From contig BNUH01000068.1 in assembly GCA_025997215.1 (NCBI GenBank), positions 1 through 14,720 on the forward strand: a DNA stretch of 14,720 nucleotides. Direction: 5' to 3'. Under the pieces are notes generated by a model. The model saw only the letters and a program-made list of their open reading frames with translations, had not been told where the DNA came from and made no database searches. A program made the position numbers and the translations under genes. Below, piece after piece: positions 7,637-13,710 of the stretch. This DNA comes from Clostridia bacterium. GTDB lineage: Bacteria; Bacillota_A; Clostridia; Christensenellales; Aristaeellaceae. Each line of letters opens with the position of its first letter. Position 1 is the stretch's first letter.

Positions 7637-8536
7637 ATGTTCAGCCACAAATTCGGCATTGAATGCGAGCTAACAGGAGTCACACGCGCCCAAGCCGCGC
7701 GGGTTCTGGCGGATGAAGTGTCCGGCACGGTGGGTTACACCTACGATCATTATGACACCTACCTGATCAATGCGATGGATGGGCGCGTGTGGAAAATTAT
7801 GAATGACAGCAGCATCCAGCCCAAGAAAAAAGTCAATGGCCGCCTTGAAGACGCGGGTTACGAGTATAGGGTCGAGATGGTTAGCCCCATCCTGACCTAC
7901 CGCGAAGACATTGACACACTGCAGCGTATAATCCGCGCACTGAGGGCGGCAGGGGGCGTCACGAATGATAGTTGCGGTATCCATCTGCATCTTGCTCCTG
8001 ATGGGTATAACGCGCGGAGCATCCGAAACTTCATCAACATCATAGCCAGCAAGGGTGATCTCCTCTACAACGCGCTGGAAGTCAAGCCGGAGCGGATGCG
8101 TTACTGCCAGAAATTGGATGACGCGCTGGTAGCGAGAATGAACAAAGTCAAACCTAAAACACTGAAACAAATCGAGGACATTTGGTACGAAGGATACACG
8201 GAATCTCGAGGAAACAGATATCACACAAGCAGGTATTCATTGTTAAATTTACATAGCTTCTTTACAGGAAACCATACAATTGAGCTAAGGGTCGCGAACT
8301 CTACTCTTGATGAGGTTAAGGTTACGAGCATAATAGTGCTCGCGCTGGCGCTGAACCACCAGGCGCTGACGCTGAAATACGCGACGGCGCGCAAGATTCA
8401 ATCAGACAACCCCCGGTTCGCAATGAGAACTTATCTGAACAGAATAGGTATGATAGGAGATGAGTTCGCAAGCTGCCGCGAACACCTGACCAAAGCGCTC
8501 AGCGGATCGGCGGCGTGGCGATTTCGGGCCGCCTGA
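7637..8536 (+). CDS. Amidoligase family protein (GS-like COOH-NH2 ligase)
   Basis: A 299-residue member of the amidoligase family of glutamine-synthetase-fold carboxylate-amine ligases, which use ATP to join a carboxylate to an amine. Landmarks are intact: FGIECEL (Glu9, Glu11), VWKIMNDSSI (Asp57), YRVEMVSP (Glu80), CGIHLHL (113-119), RYSLLNLHSF (Arg199, Asn204) and TIELRVANST (Glu216, Arg218). These would bind metal and nucleotide. The substrate is unknown. AAGGAGGGG precedes the ATG by nine bases. A GGCT gene follows 35 bases after the stop, so the pair could make and release a gamma-glutamyl-type amide. Base composition is uneven: the 60-base lines at 7681 and 8341 contain 41 and 39 G/C, but the line at 8221 only 19, so codons ~171-231 look like a recombined patch even though they hold conserved motifs. 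Not essential tail machinery; likely a moron. Confidence 0.87.
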   Translation: MFSHKFGIECELTGVTRAQAARVLADEVSGTVGYTYDHYDTYLINAMDGRVWKIMNDSSIQPKKKVNGRLEDAGYEYRVEMVSPILTYREDIDTLQRIIRALRAAGGVTNDSCGIHLHLAPDGYNARSIRNFINIIASKGDLLYNALEVKPERMRYCQKLDDALVARMNKVKPKTLKQIEDIWYEGYTESRGNRYHTSRYSLLNLHSFFTGNHTIELRVANSTLDEVKVTSIIVLALALNHQALTLKYATARKIQSDNPRFAMRTYLNRIGMIGDEFASCREHLTKALSGSAAWRFRAA

Positions 8537-8571
8537 ACGCAGGCGCAGGAAGAAGGAGGAGGACGACGATA

Positions 8572-9024
8572 ATGAGTAAAGCCGGGAAGTTGTATGTGGC
8601 GTATGGGTCGAATATGAACATGGAGCAGATGAGCCGCCGCTGTCCGACAGCAATGCTGGTGGGTAGGAGTGAGCTGTCAGGTTACAAGCTGTTATTCAGA
8701 GGCTCCACGAGCAACGCAGTCGCGACAGTAGAGCCAGTCGCGGGCGTGGCGACGCCGGTACTGGTCTGGCTGTTGCAGCCGGAAGATGAAGCCATGCTGG
8801 ATATGTATGAAGGGTATCCTAACTTTTATCGCAAAGAAACAGTGCGCGTCTTGCATAACGGCAAGATGGTCGATGCGATGATTTACATCATGAACGATGG
8901 CCGGTCGTTGGGGAGACCGTGCGCGGAATACTTCGCCGCGATTCGCAAAGGGTACACCGATGCCGGCTTTGATGTTAAGATACTGCGTGAAGCGGTACTC
9001 AACTCGGTTAACGGCGACAAATAG
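8572..9024 (+). CDS. Gamma-glutamylcyclotransferase-like protein (GGCT/AIG2 fold)
   Basis: A 150-residue GGCT-fold protein. The substrate-loop signature YGSNM (11-15) follows the first strand, and the expected catalytic acid is Glu80 in LDMYEGYPNFYRK. The remaining strands and the C-terminal helix (EYFAAIRKGYTDAG) fit the family. GGCT-type enzymes remove a gamma-glutamyl group from an amine as 5-oxoproline; BtrG in butirosin biosynthesis is a known case where this deprotects an intermediate first loaded by a ligase. I chose the ATG at 8572, with GGAGGAGGA upstream. An in-frame ATG at 8515 overlaps the amidoligase and adds a basic unrelated stretch. It is co-transcribed with the amidoligase and followed by a terminator, so the two probably work as a ligase/cyclotransferase pair. 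The real substrate is not visible in the sequence. Confidence 0.88.
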   Translation: MSKAGKLYVAYGSNMNMEQMSRRCPTAMLVGRSELSGYKLLFRGSTSNAVATVEPVAGVATPVLVWLLQPEDEAMLDMYEGYPNFYRKETVRVLHNGKMVDAMIYIMNDGRSLGRPCAEYFAAIRKGYTDAGFDVKILREAVLNSVNGDK

Positions 9025-9050
9025 GGTAACATATTAATCAGGTTACTAAG

Positions 9051-9075
9051 ACAGGCGGTTCGGATCGCCTGTTTT
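9051..9075 (+). terminator. Intrinsic terminator after the GGCT gene
   Basis: ACAGGCGG (9051-9058) pairs with TCGCCTGT (9065-9072), seven Watson-Crick pairs plus a G-T, around the loop TTCGGA, followed by TTTT. It ends the amidoligase/GGCT operon 26 bases after the stop. The loop resembles a tRNA T-arm but lacks the invariant A, and there is no tRNA here. Confidence 0.75.
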
Positions 9076-9094
9076 GCCTTTGACGGGATAATCT

Positions 9095-9141
9095 ATATCC
9101 ATTATATAAGCGTTGATATTATAGATTGCAAGTGTTAAAAT
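9095..9141 (+). promoter_or_regulatory. Promoter with CCATTA upstream box (74-residue gene)
   Basis: ATATCCATTATATAAG (9095-9110) ends two bases before TTGATA (-35, 9113-9118). After a 17-bp spacer comes TAAAAT (-10, 9136-9141), preceded by an extended -10 TG. It differs at 2 of 29 bases from the element at 9419. The block contains the palindrome TTATATAA, so it could bind a dimeric regulator or act as an UP-type element. Confidence 0.72.
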
Positions 9142-9180
9142 GTTTGTGCGGTTCGATGAAAAAGCTAGGGGGTCACCGGT

Positions 9181-9405
9181 ATGTATCAGAAAACCAATAT
9201 ACGCATTCGCGCCACACTCAACGGTTGGGACGGGAAGTCATTCAACGGCGAAGCGGTTTCACGCAATGTGTACACTATTGACAACTTGCCCGGCGCAAGA
9301 TTCGTTCGCGTATATTCCCAAAAGCATAATGGATACAACTACTTTTATATAACGAACCAACGGCATCCGGTAAGCTGCGAGCTGATTGCAAAATTCCATG
9401 GCTAG
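9181..9405 (+). CDS. Small hypothetical protein, 74 residues
   Basis: I do not recognise a family. The protein begins MYQKTNIRIRATLNGWDGKS and continues with alternating polar and hydrophobic residues rich in Tyr, Asn and Arg, typical of a small beta-sheet protein. There is no signal peptide or membrane segment and only one cysteine. AGGGGGT sits seven bases before the ATG. The gene has its own CCATTA-type promoter and lies between the terminator of the amidoligase/GGCT operon and a second copy of that promoter, so it is expressed as a single gene. A frame starting at 9140 on the same strand overlaps it, but that frame begins inside the -10 element and has no ribosome site, so I chose 9181. 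The shared promoter suggests a role in the same response as its neighbours. Confidence 0.65.
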   Translation: MYQKTNIRIRATLNGWDGKSFNGEAVSRNVYTIDNLPGARFVRVYSQKHNGYNYFYITNQRHPVSCELIAKFHG

Positions 9406-9418
9406 GAGATTATGGTAA

Positions 9419-9465
9419 ATATCCATTATATAAGTGTTGCTATTATACTGTATCAGAGTTAACAT
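9419..9465 (+). promoter_or_regulatory. Promoter with CCATTA upstream box (secreted mini-protein)
   Basis: ATATCCATTATATAAG (9419-9434) lies two bases before TTGCTA (-35, 9437-9442), followed by a 17-bp spacer and TAACAT (-10, 9460-9465). Its 29-base core matches the element at 9095 at all but two positions. It lies 46 bases before the start of the secreted protein gene. Confidence 0.68.
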
Positions 9466-9511
9466 GTTCATACGGCAAAGGAAACCGCCGATAAGGTAGG
9501 AGGGCACTAAA

Positions 9512-9730
9512 ATGATCAAACGCATTACCGCCATAATAACGCTCCTGGTTCTGCTCATGAGCGCCGCTGCTGTGGCAGACAACGCCAAGGTTTGGGTTAC
9601 CGCGACGGGTAAGAAGTACCACGCTGTTGTTACCTGCGGTAACATCAACCCCAAAACGGCCAAGCAGGTGACGCTTGAGCTGGTCAAAGCCAAGGGAATC
9701 AAGCCTTGCGCAAAGTGTGTTCAGAACTAA
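9512..9730 (+). CDS. Secreted His/Cys mini-protein, 72 residues
   Basis: Residues 1-22 form a clear signal peptide: MIKR, a long hydrophobic core and AVA before the likely cleavage site. The mature ~50 residues carry KVWVTATGKKYHAVVTCG, then an Ala/Lys helix and GIKPCAKC. The pattern T-x-T-G-x-K-Y-H ... C ... G-x-x-P-C-x-x-C matches a small domain found as a C-terminal module on some secreted nucleases and other Firmicutes surface proteins. His37, Cys42, Cys66 and Cys69 could bind a metal or form disulphides. Here the domain stands alone. A strong AGGAGGG site precedes the ATG, the gene has its own CCATTA-type promoter, and a 12-bp hairpin follows. A single-gene, exported product under its own promoter fits a lysogenic-conversion or host-modifying protein. 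The function is unknown. Confidence 0.75.
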   Translation: MIKRITAIITLLVLLMSAAAVADNAKVWVTATGKKYHAVVTCGNINPKTAKQVTLELVKAKGIKPCAKCVQN

Positions 9731-9742
9731 GTTTACCTCGGA

Positions 9743-9775
9743 ATCATAACCAGCTGACTTTCGGCTGGTTATGAT
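9743..9775. terminator. Strong 12-bp hairpin after the secreted mini-protein
   Basis: ATCATAACCAGC (9743-9754) pairs perfectly with GCTGGTTATGAT (9764-9775) around a 9-base loop. No T-tract follows on either strand, so it may slow polymerase or protect an mRNA end rather than terminate. A short tandem repeat, AAACTGGT/AAACTGGA, follows at 9793-9808. Confidence 0.5.
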
Positions 9776-9878
9776 GGATGATCAAATACCTCAAACTGGT
9801 AAACTGGATTGCACTGGCGAGACATAAAAGACAAGGGCGGCTTCGATGCCGCACTTTCAATACAATATGGAGGGTACA

Positions 9879-11039
9879 ATGACAGCAATCTACTTAAGGC
9901 TCTCAAATGACGATGGACCGGATAAGGAAAGCAACAGTATAGGGAATCAGAGGGATATATTAATGAGGTATGCTACTGAAAATGAGTTGAGCCAGATTGC
10001 AGAATACATAGACGATGGGTATTCAGGTATTCTGTTCGCCAGACCTGCCTTCCAGCAGATGATGACGGATATAGAGGAAGGCAAGGTTAACATGGTACTA
10101 GTGAAAGATTTATCTCGGTTCGGGAGAAATAACACACTGGTAGCATACTACCTTAATATCCTATTCCCAGAGTTCGGTGTTAAGTTTGTTGCTGTAAATG
10201 ATAACATCAACTCAGAGACTGATGGTTTAGTGATCAATATCAAGTCGATCATCAATGAGATGTATGTCAAGGAAGTATCACGGAAAATAAGGCAAACGAA
10301 CAAACAGAAGGTTGAAAGGGGTGAATATTTAGGATCAGCGCCATATGGATATAAGAAAGTGAAGGGCAAGCTGGTAGTTGATCCAGTAACTTCGCCTAAT
10401 ATACCTTCCATCTTCCGGCAGGCATTGGAAATAGCGCCGTTATCGCGAATCGGGAGAATGTATGGATTGAGTGGTGAACAGATAAAAAATATACTTAAAA
10501 ATCCTGCGTACATAGGGAATACGGTATCGTACCGCAGCAGTACGATAAGTTTGAAAGTAAAAACTAAGGTTCCGCAGACTCACTGGGTAACAAAGTACAA
10601 TACTCATCCAGTGCTGATAAATGAAGATGTTTTTAATGTCATTCAGGCGATGTATGGCGATAAGAAAAAGAAGGAAGTTGTAATAAACGAAGGAGTGTTT
10701 GATGCAATCCTGGAGTGTGAGATTTGCGGTTACAAACTTAGCAGGATTGCCACTGGTAAGTATGAATGTAAGATATGTGGGTTGAAAGTAAGTGAAAAGG
10801 ACATTCTGGCAGAATTGAACAAACCAGCGGATATAGAGTTACTGACAAAGGAGGATAAGGATTTAAAGGCACAGATAAAGAAGTTGATCCTCAAAGATGG
10901 GAGTGATGCATTACTTAAAGAAAAACAGAATCGCAGGACGGAGATTGAGTATCTAATCAATAACACAAGAGAGGAAGCAATTGACAAGATACTGATAGGC
11001 AAGCACAGAATTGAAGTGAAATATAAGAGAGGAGGTTGA
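9879..11039 (+). CDS. Large serine recombinase (first of tandem pair)
   Basis: A 386-residue site-specific recombinase of the resolvase/invertase superfamily. The catalytic domain (1-~145) has the nucleophile Ser9 in IYLRLS, NQRDILMRYA, DDGYSG and KDLSRFGRNN (76-85). The recombinase domain (~150-235) holds GSAPYGYKK and NILKNPAYIGNTV. A zinc ribbon follows with Cys280/283 and Cys297/300, then a short helical, charged stretch. It is short for a large serine integrase because the coiled-coil part is reduced. GGAGGG precedes the ATG at 9879 closely; upstream in-frame ATG 9846 adds 11 unsupported residues. The gene ends six bases before a related recombinase, so the two are co-expressed. Low G+C (21 G/C in the 60-base line at 10861) sets it apart from the tail genes. 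It probably integrates or excises this element, alone or with its partner. Confidence 0.9.
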   Translation: MTAIYLRLSNDDGPDKESNSIGNQRDILMRYATENELSQIAEYIDDGYSGILFARPAFQQMMTDIEEGKVNMVLVKDLSRFGRNNTLVAYYLNILFPEFGVKFVAVNDNINSETDGLVINIKSIINEMYVKEVSRKIRQTNKQKVERGEYLGSAPYGYKKVKGKLVVDPVTSPNIPSIFRQALEIAPLSRIGRMYGLSGEQIKNILKNPAYIGNTVSYRSSTISLKVKTKVPQTHWVTKYNTHPVLINEDVFNVIQAMYGDKKKKEVVINEGVFDAILECEICGYKLSRIATGKYECKICGLKVSEKDILAELNKPADIELLTKEDKDLKAQIKKLILKDGSDALLKEKQNRRTEIEYLINNTREEAIDKILIGKHRIEVKYKRGG

Positions 11040-11045
11040 CAGATC

Positions 11046-12569
11046 ATGAGAACTGCCATATACTTACGATTGAGCAGGGATGATGGTAATGATGCTGAAT
11101 CGAACAGTATCAAGAACCAGCGTGATTTGCTCCGTAAATATGCGCTGGACAACGAGTTAGGGCAAGTGGAAGAGTTCATAGACGATGGAATAAGCGGAAC
11201 AACGTTTGAAAGACCTGGATTCAAGAGAATGTGCGATGCTATTGAAGCAGGTAGCATAAATGTAGTTGTCTGCAAGGATTTGAGTAGATTCGGCAGGAAC
11301 AATGCCATGGTGAGCTATTATACCGAACTCTATTTTCCGGAGAAGAGCGTTAGGTTCATTGCTGTACTTGATAACATTGATTCTGATAAAGGCGATGACA
11401 TAGTAATGCCTTTCCGGTCGGTAATCAATGATTATTATGCCAGGGACGTTAGCAGAAAGTGTAGATCGGTTAAGAGGAGTATATCGCTGAAGGGTGGGCA
11501 CACCGGCAGTAAAGCGCCGTATGGGTATGTAAAAGATACGCCTACCACCATGATAGTTGATCCTGCACAGGCAGTGGTTGTGAGGGAGATTTTCAGATTG
11601 CTTTCAGAAGGGACACCTGTATTAAGTATCGCTAAATCATTAACAGCAGCTGGAATACCAACACCTGCAGGAGAGATAAAAGCATGGTCGTTCTGTTCAG
11701 TAAGGAACATACTACGGCATCGAGCGTATATAGGGGAAGTAGTAGGTCAAAGATATACCACGAGGTCGTTTAAGATAAAGAAATACATTGAGAGGCCCGA
11801 GAGCGAGTGGATAATCATACCAGGGATGCATGAGGCTATAGTAACAACAGAACAATGGGAAATAGCGCAGAATCACTTCAAGAATCAGAAGCATGTAGGC
11901 CGACCGAGGAAAGAGACATCGTCAATTTTTGTTGGAGCGATGATCTGCCACGAGTGTGGAAAGCGATTAGTAAGAAAGATGCAGCGGAACATGTATTATT
12001 TTATGTGCCAAGGGTTAAACTGCACTACTCATTATATACGGGAGGATAAACTGGAAGAAGTCGTATTACGTGAGGTAAATAAGCAGATTAAGGAGTTCGA
12101 TGAGAATAGCTACAAAAGGGATAATAGAGCTATCCAAAGGATGCGCAAAGCTCTTGACAAATACGAAAGAAGGGAGAACGAAATACGTGAGATAATCAAG
12201 AGAATAATAGAGAAAAACACACTAGGCGTGCTGGAAGATGGAATGTACGAAGAGATGATGCAGGAATACCAGCAGGAACGGATTACGGTAGAGAATGGGA
12301 TAAACGCCACAAGAGCTGAGTTGGCGTCTGATCCGAAGATGAATGCGATGGCATTTGCAAAGTTATTAGGAAGATTCACGAAGATGCCGATACTTAGAAA
12401 AGACGCTTTAGCATTGATCGAGAAGATAGTGGTATCCGAGGCTAAAAGGATGCATATGCGAAAGGGCAGGGAGCAAATGATAGAGATTTACTGGAAGCAC
12501 ATAGGATTACTGGATGATGGAGTGATGGTGGGTGATGATTTTGATGGGGAGTTTGAAAGCGACGAGTAA
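11046..12569 (+). CDS. Large serine recombinase (second of tandem pair)
   Basis: A 507-residue large serine recombinase, clearly homologous to the one just upstream over the catalytic domain. Ser10 in IYLRLS is the nucleophile, with SNSIKNQRDLLRKYA, DDGISG and KDLSRFGRNN (78-86) also intact. The recombinase domain includes GSKAPYGYVKD and NILRHRAYIGEVVG. A zinc ribbon is formed by Cys301/304 and Cys321/326, followed by a long, charged coiled coil (~340-425) of the kind that controls synapsis and directionality in serine integrases, and a C-terminal acidic tail. This is a full-length integrase, unlike its shorter neighbour. GAGGAGGT inside the end of the upstream gene is its ribosome site. The pair may act as a two-recombinase system, as CcrA/CcrB do in SCCmec, or the two may have different att sites; the sequence cannot decide. 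Confidence 0.92.
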   Translation: MRTAIYLRLSRDDGNDAESNSIKNQRDLLRKYALDNELGQVEEFIDDGISGTTFERPGFKRMCDAIEAGSINVVVCKDLSRFGRNNAMVSYYTELYFPEKSVRFIAVLDNIDSDKGDDIVMPFRSVINDYYARDVSRKCRSVKRSISLKGGHTGSKAPYGYVKDTPTTMIVDPAQAVVVREIFRLLSEGTPVLSIAKSLTAAGIPTPAGEIKAWSFCSVRNILRHRAYIGEVVGQRYTTRSFKIKKYIERPESEWIIIPGMHEAIVTTEQWEIAQNHFKNQKHVGRPRKETSSIFVGAMICHECGKRLVRKMQRNMYYFMCQGLNCTTHYIREDKLEEVVLREVNKQIKEFDENSYKRDNRAIQRMRKALDKYERRENEIREIIKRIIEKNTLGVLEDGMYEEMMQEYQQERITVENGINATRAELASDPKMNAMAFAKLLGRFTKMPILRKDALALIEKIVVSEAKRMHMRKGREQMIEIYWKHIGLLDDGVMVGDDFDGEFESDE

Positions 12570-12591
12570 TTATGGCACAGCATACTAGTCG

Positions 12592-12620
12592 TTGCAAATA
12601 TGAGCTGGGTCGGGTATAAT
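12592..12620 (+). promoter_or_regulatory. Near-consensus sigma-70 promoter of the Rpn-like gene
   Basis: TTGCAA (-35, 12592-12597) and TATAAT (-10, 12615-12620) are separated by exactly 17 bp, in the gap between the second recombinase and the Rpn-like gene, ending 23 bases before its start. It lacks the CCATTA box of the 7.5-9.5 kb promoters, so this gene is expressed independently of them. Confidence 0.75.
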
Positions 12621-12643
12621 GAATCTAGGCTAGGAGGTGTGTT

Positions 12644-13537
12644 GTGGATAAGACATTGGAAAACGGGCTGGCTGTTGATATAGGCGCAAACCGTGAGGTT
12701 AAGGCTGGTATGTTTGCGGTGATATTCAATAATGCCAAGGCGGCATTGAGCACATATAACGCATTAAGCGGCAAGAGTTATCCGCCGGGCACTCCTGTAA
12801 AGATAGTAACGCTGACAAACGTGCTTTATAAAGGCCGTGTTAATGATGTTGCCTTCTTAATAGGCGATAAACTTGTAATCCTGATAGAACATCAGTCGAC
12901 GAAGAATGAGAATATGGCGCTTCGCTTCCTTATCTATATTGCGTTTGTATACAATGTGATATACAAGTCTGAACATATAGTATATGGGACGAAGGCTATT
13001 GAGGTTTGTGAGCCGGAGTTTTACGTGCTGTACAACGGTACAGATGATAAAGTACCAGCAAAGCAGATTAAAAGGCTTTCCGATTTATACCCTGTTCTGA
13101 AGCGGGAGCCTAACCATGAGTATAATCTCGATCTGAAGTTAACACTATACAATGTTAACGCGACAGAAAACGCTGACATGGTGGCAAGAAGCGATGAATT
13201 GAATGGGTATGTATACTGCATTAAGCGGATACAATACTACCAATCGCTGGAAGAGAGCAAAGAGGATGCGATCAGGCATGCGATTATAGACACAAAGCGT
13301 GAAGGCTACCTAACAGAGTTTTTGGAGGGACATGAAGGGGAAGTGATTAGTTTGCTACTCCAAGAGTTTGAAGTGGATACTTACGGTGCCGTTCAGAAGG
13401 AAGAAGGACGGTTTGAAGAGAAGTGGGCAACAGCTCGTAATCTCTTCAGCAAACAAATGTCAGCGGATTTCGTTCAAGAGATAACAGGTCTATCACTGGA
13501 TGAAGTGCTAACCATCCAGAGGGAATACAACCGCTAA
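12644..13537 (+). CDS. Rpn-family / PD-(D/E)XK nuclease family transposase-like protein
   Basis: A 297-residue protein of the Rpn (recombination-promoting nuclease, transposase_31-like) group of PD-(D/E)XK nucleases. The nuclease core is RVNDVAFLIGDKLVILIEHQ: Asp68 and Glu82-x-Gln84 are the expected metal-binding residues. MALRFLIYIAFVYN and the later FYVLYNG strand follow, as usual for the family. The C-terminal ~60 residues (RFEEKWATARNLFSKQMSAD, then EITGLSLDEV) form the usual regulatory tail. Such proteins cut DNA and promote RecA-independent recombination in E. coli; roles in mobile elements and defence have been proposed. The start is GTG at 12644, with GGAGGTG upstream. The gene has its own promoter and terminator, so it is an autonomous cargo unit beside the recombinases. 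All catalytic residues I can check are present, so it need not be a relic. Confidence 0.88.
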   Translation: MDKTLENGLAVDIGANREVKAGMFAVIFNNAKAALSTYNALSGKSYPPGTPVKIVTLTNVLYKGRVNDVAFLIGDKLVILIEHQSTKNENMALRFLIYIAFVYNVIYKSEHIVYGTKAIEVCEPEFYVLYNGTDDKVPAKQIKRLSDLYPVLKREPNHEYNLDLKLTLYNVNATENADMVARSDELNGYVYCIKRIQYYQSLEESKEDAIRHAIIDTKREGYLTEFLEGHEGEVISLLLQEFEVDTYGAVQKEEGRFEEKWATARNLFSKQMSADFVQEITGLSLDEVLTIQREYNR

Positions 13538-13554
13538 GTTTAATATGGAAGTGA

Positions 13555-13579
13555 GCGGCTGCTACGGTGGCCGCCTTTT
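13555..13579 (+). terminator. Intrinsic terminator after the Rpn-like gene
   Basis: GCGGC (13555-13559) pairs with GCCGC (13570-13574) around a 10-base loop, followed by CTTTT. It lies 18 bases after the stop and closes the Rpn-like unit. Confidence 0.65.
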
Positions 13580-13595
13580 CATAAGCAAATAGCCG

Positions 13596-13694
13596 CGCCG
13601 CTTCGCTAAGTACCAGCGAGGTGGCGAGGTTATTTTGTTATGAACAGTACAAATTACAACACTGTAAGGACAGCATGTGGCTGTCTATTTTTTT
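13596..13694 (+). ncRNA. Three-hairpin leader or small RNA ending in a T7 terminator
   Basis: Hairpin 1 is 13596-13626, a 12-pair stem (two G-T) with a 7-base loop. Hairpin 2 is weaker: ACAGT 13644-13648 with ACTGT 13661-13665. Hairpin 3 is GACAGC 13669-13674 with GCTGTC 13680-13685, followed by TA and seven Ts. The last T is directly followed by the GGAGGAG ribosome site of the VRR-NUC gene. It could be an attenuated leader of that gene or a ~100-nt small RNA. No known riboswitch class is recognised and no good promoter was found within it. Confidence 0.45.
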
Positions 13695-13710
13695 GGAGGA
13701 GATTAACATT

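Noticed and set aside
7670..8224. 184-residue frame on the minus strand inside the amidoligase gene
   Set aside because: It mirrors a GC-rich coding region with full family motifs on the + strand and has no protein-like features.
8515..8571. Upstream in-frame start for the GGCT gene
   Set aside because: The extra residues are basic and low-complexity and overlap the amidoligase; GGAGGAGGA directly precedes the ATG at 8572.
9058..9066. T-arm-like GTTCGGATC
   Set aside because: It lacks the invariant T-loop A and forms the loop of an intrinsic terminator.
9140..9352. 70-residue frame overlapping the 74-residue gene
   Set aside because: It starts inside the -10 hexamer of the promoter and has no ribosome site; it is a frame shadow.
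10730..11308. 192-residue frame on the minus strand across the recombinase junction
   Set aside because: Ser/Leu-rich shadow of two well-supported recombinase genes; no ribosome site.
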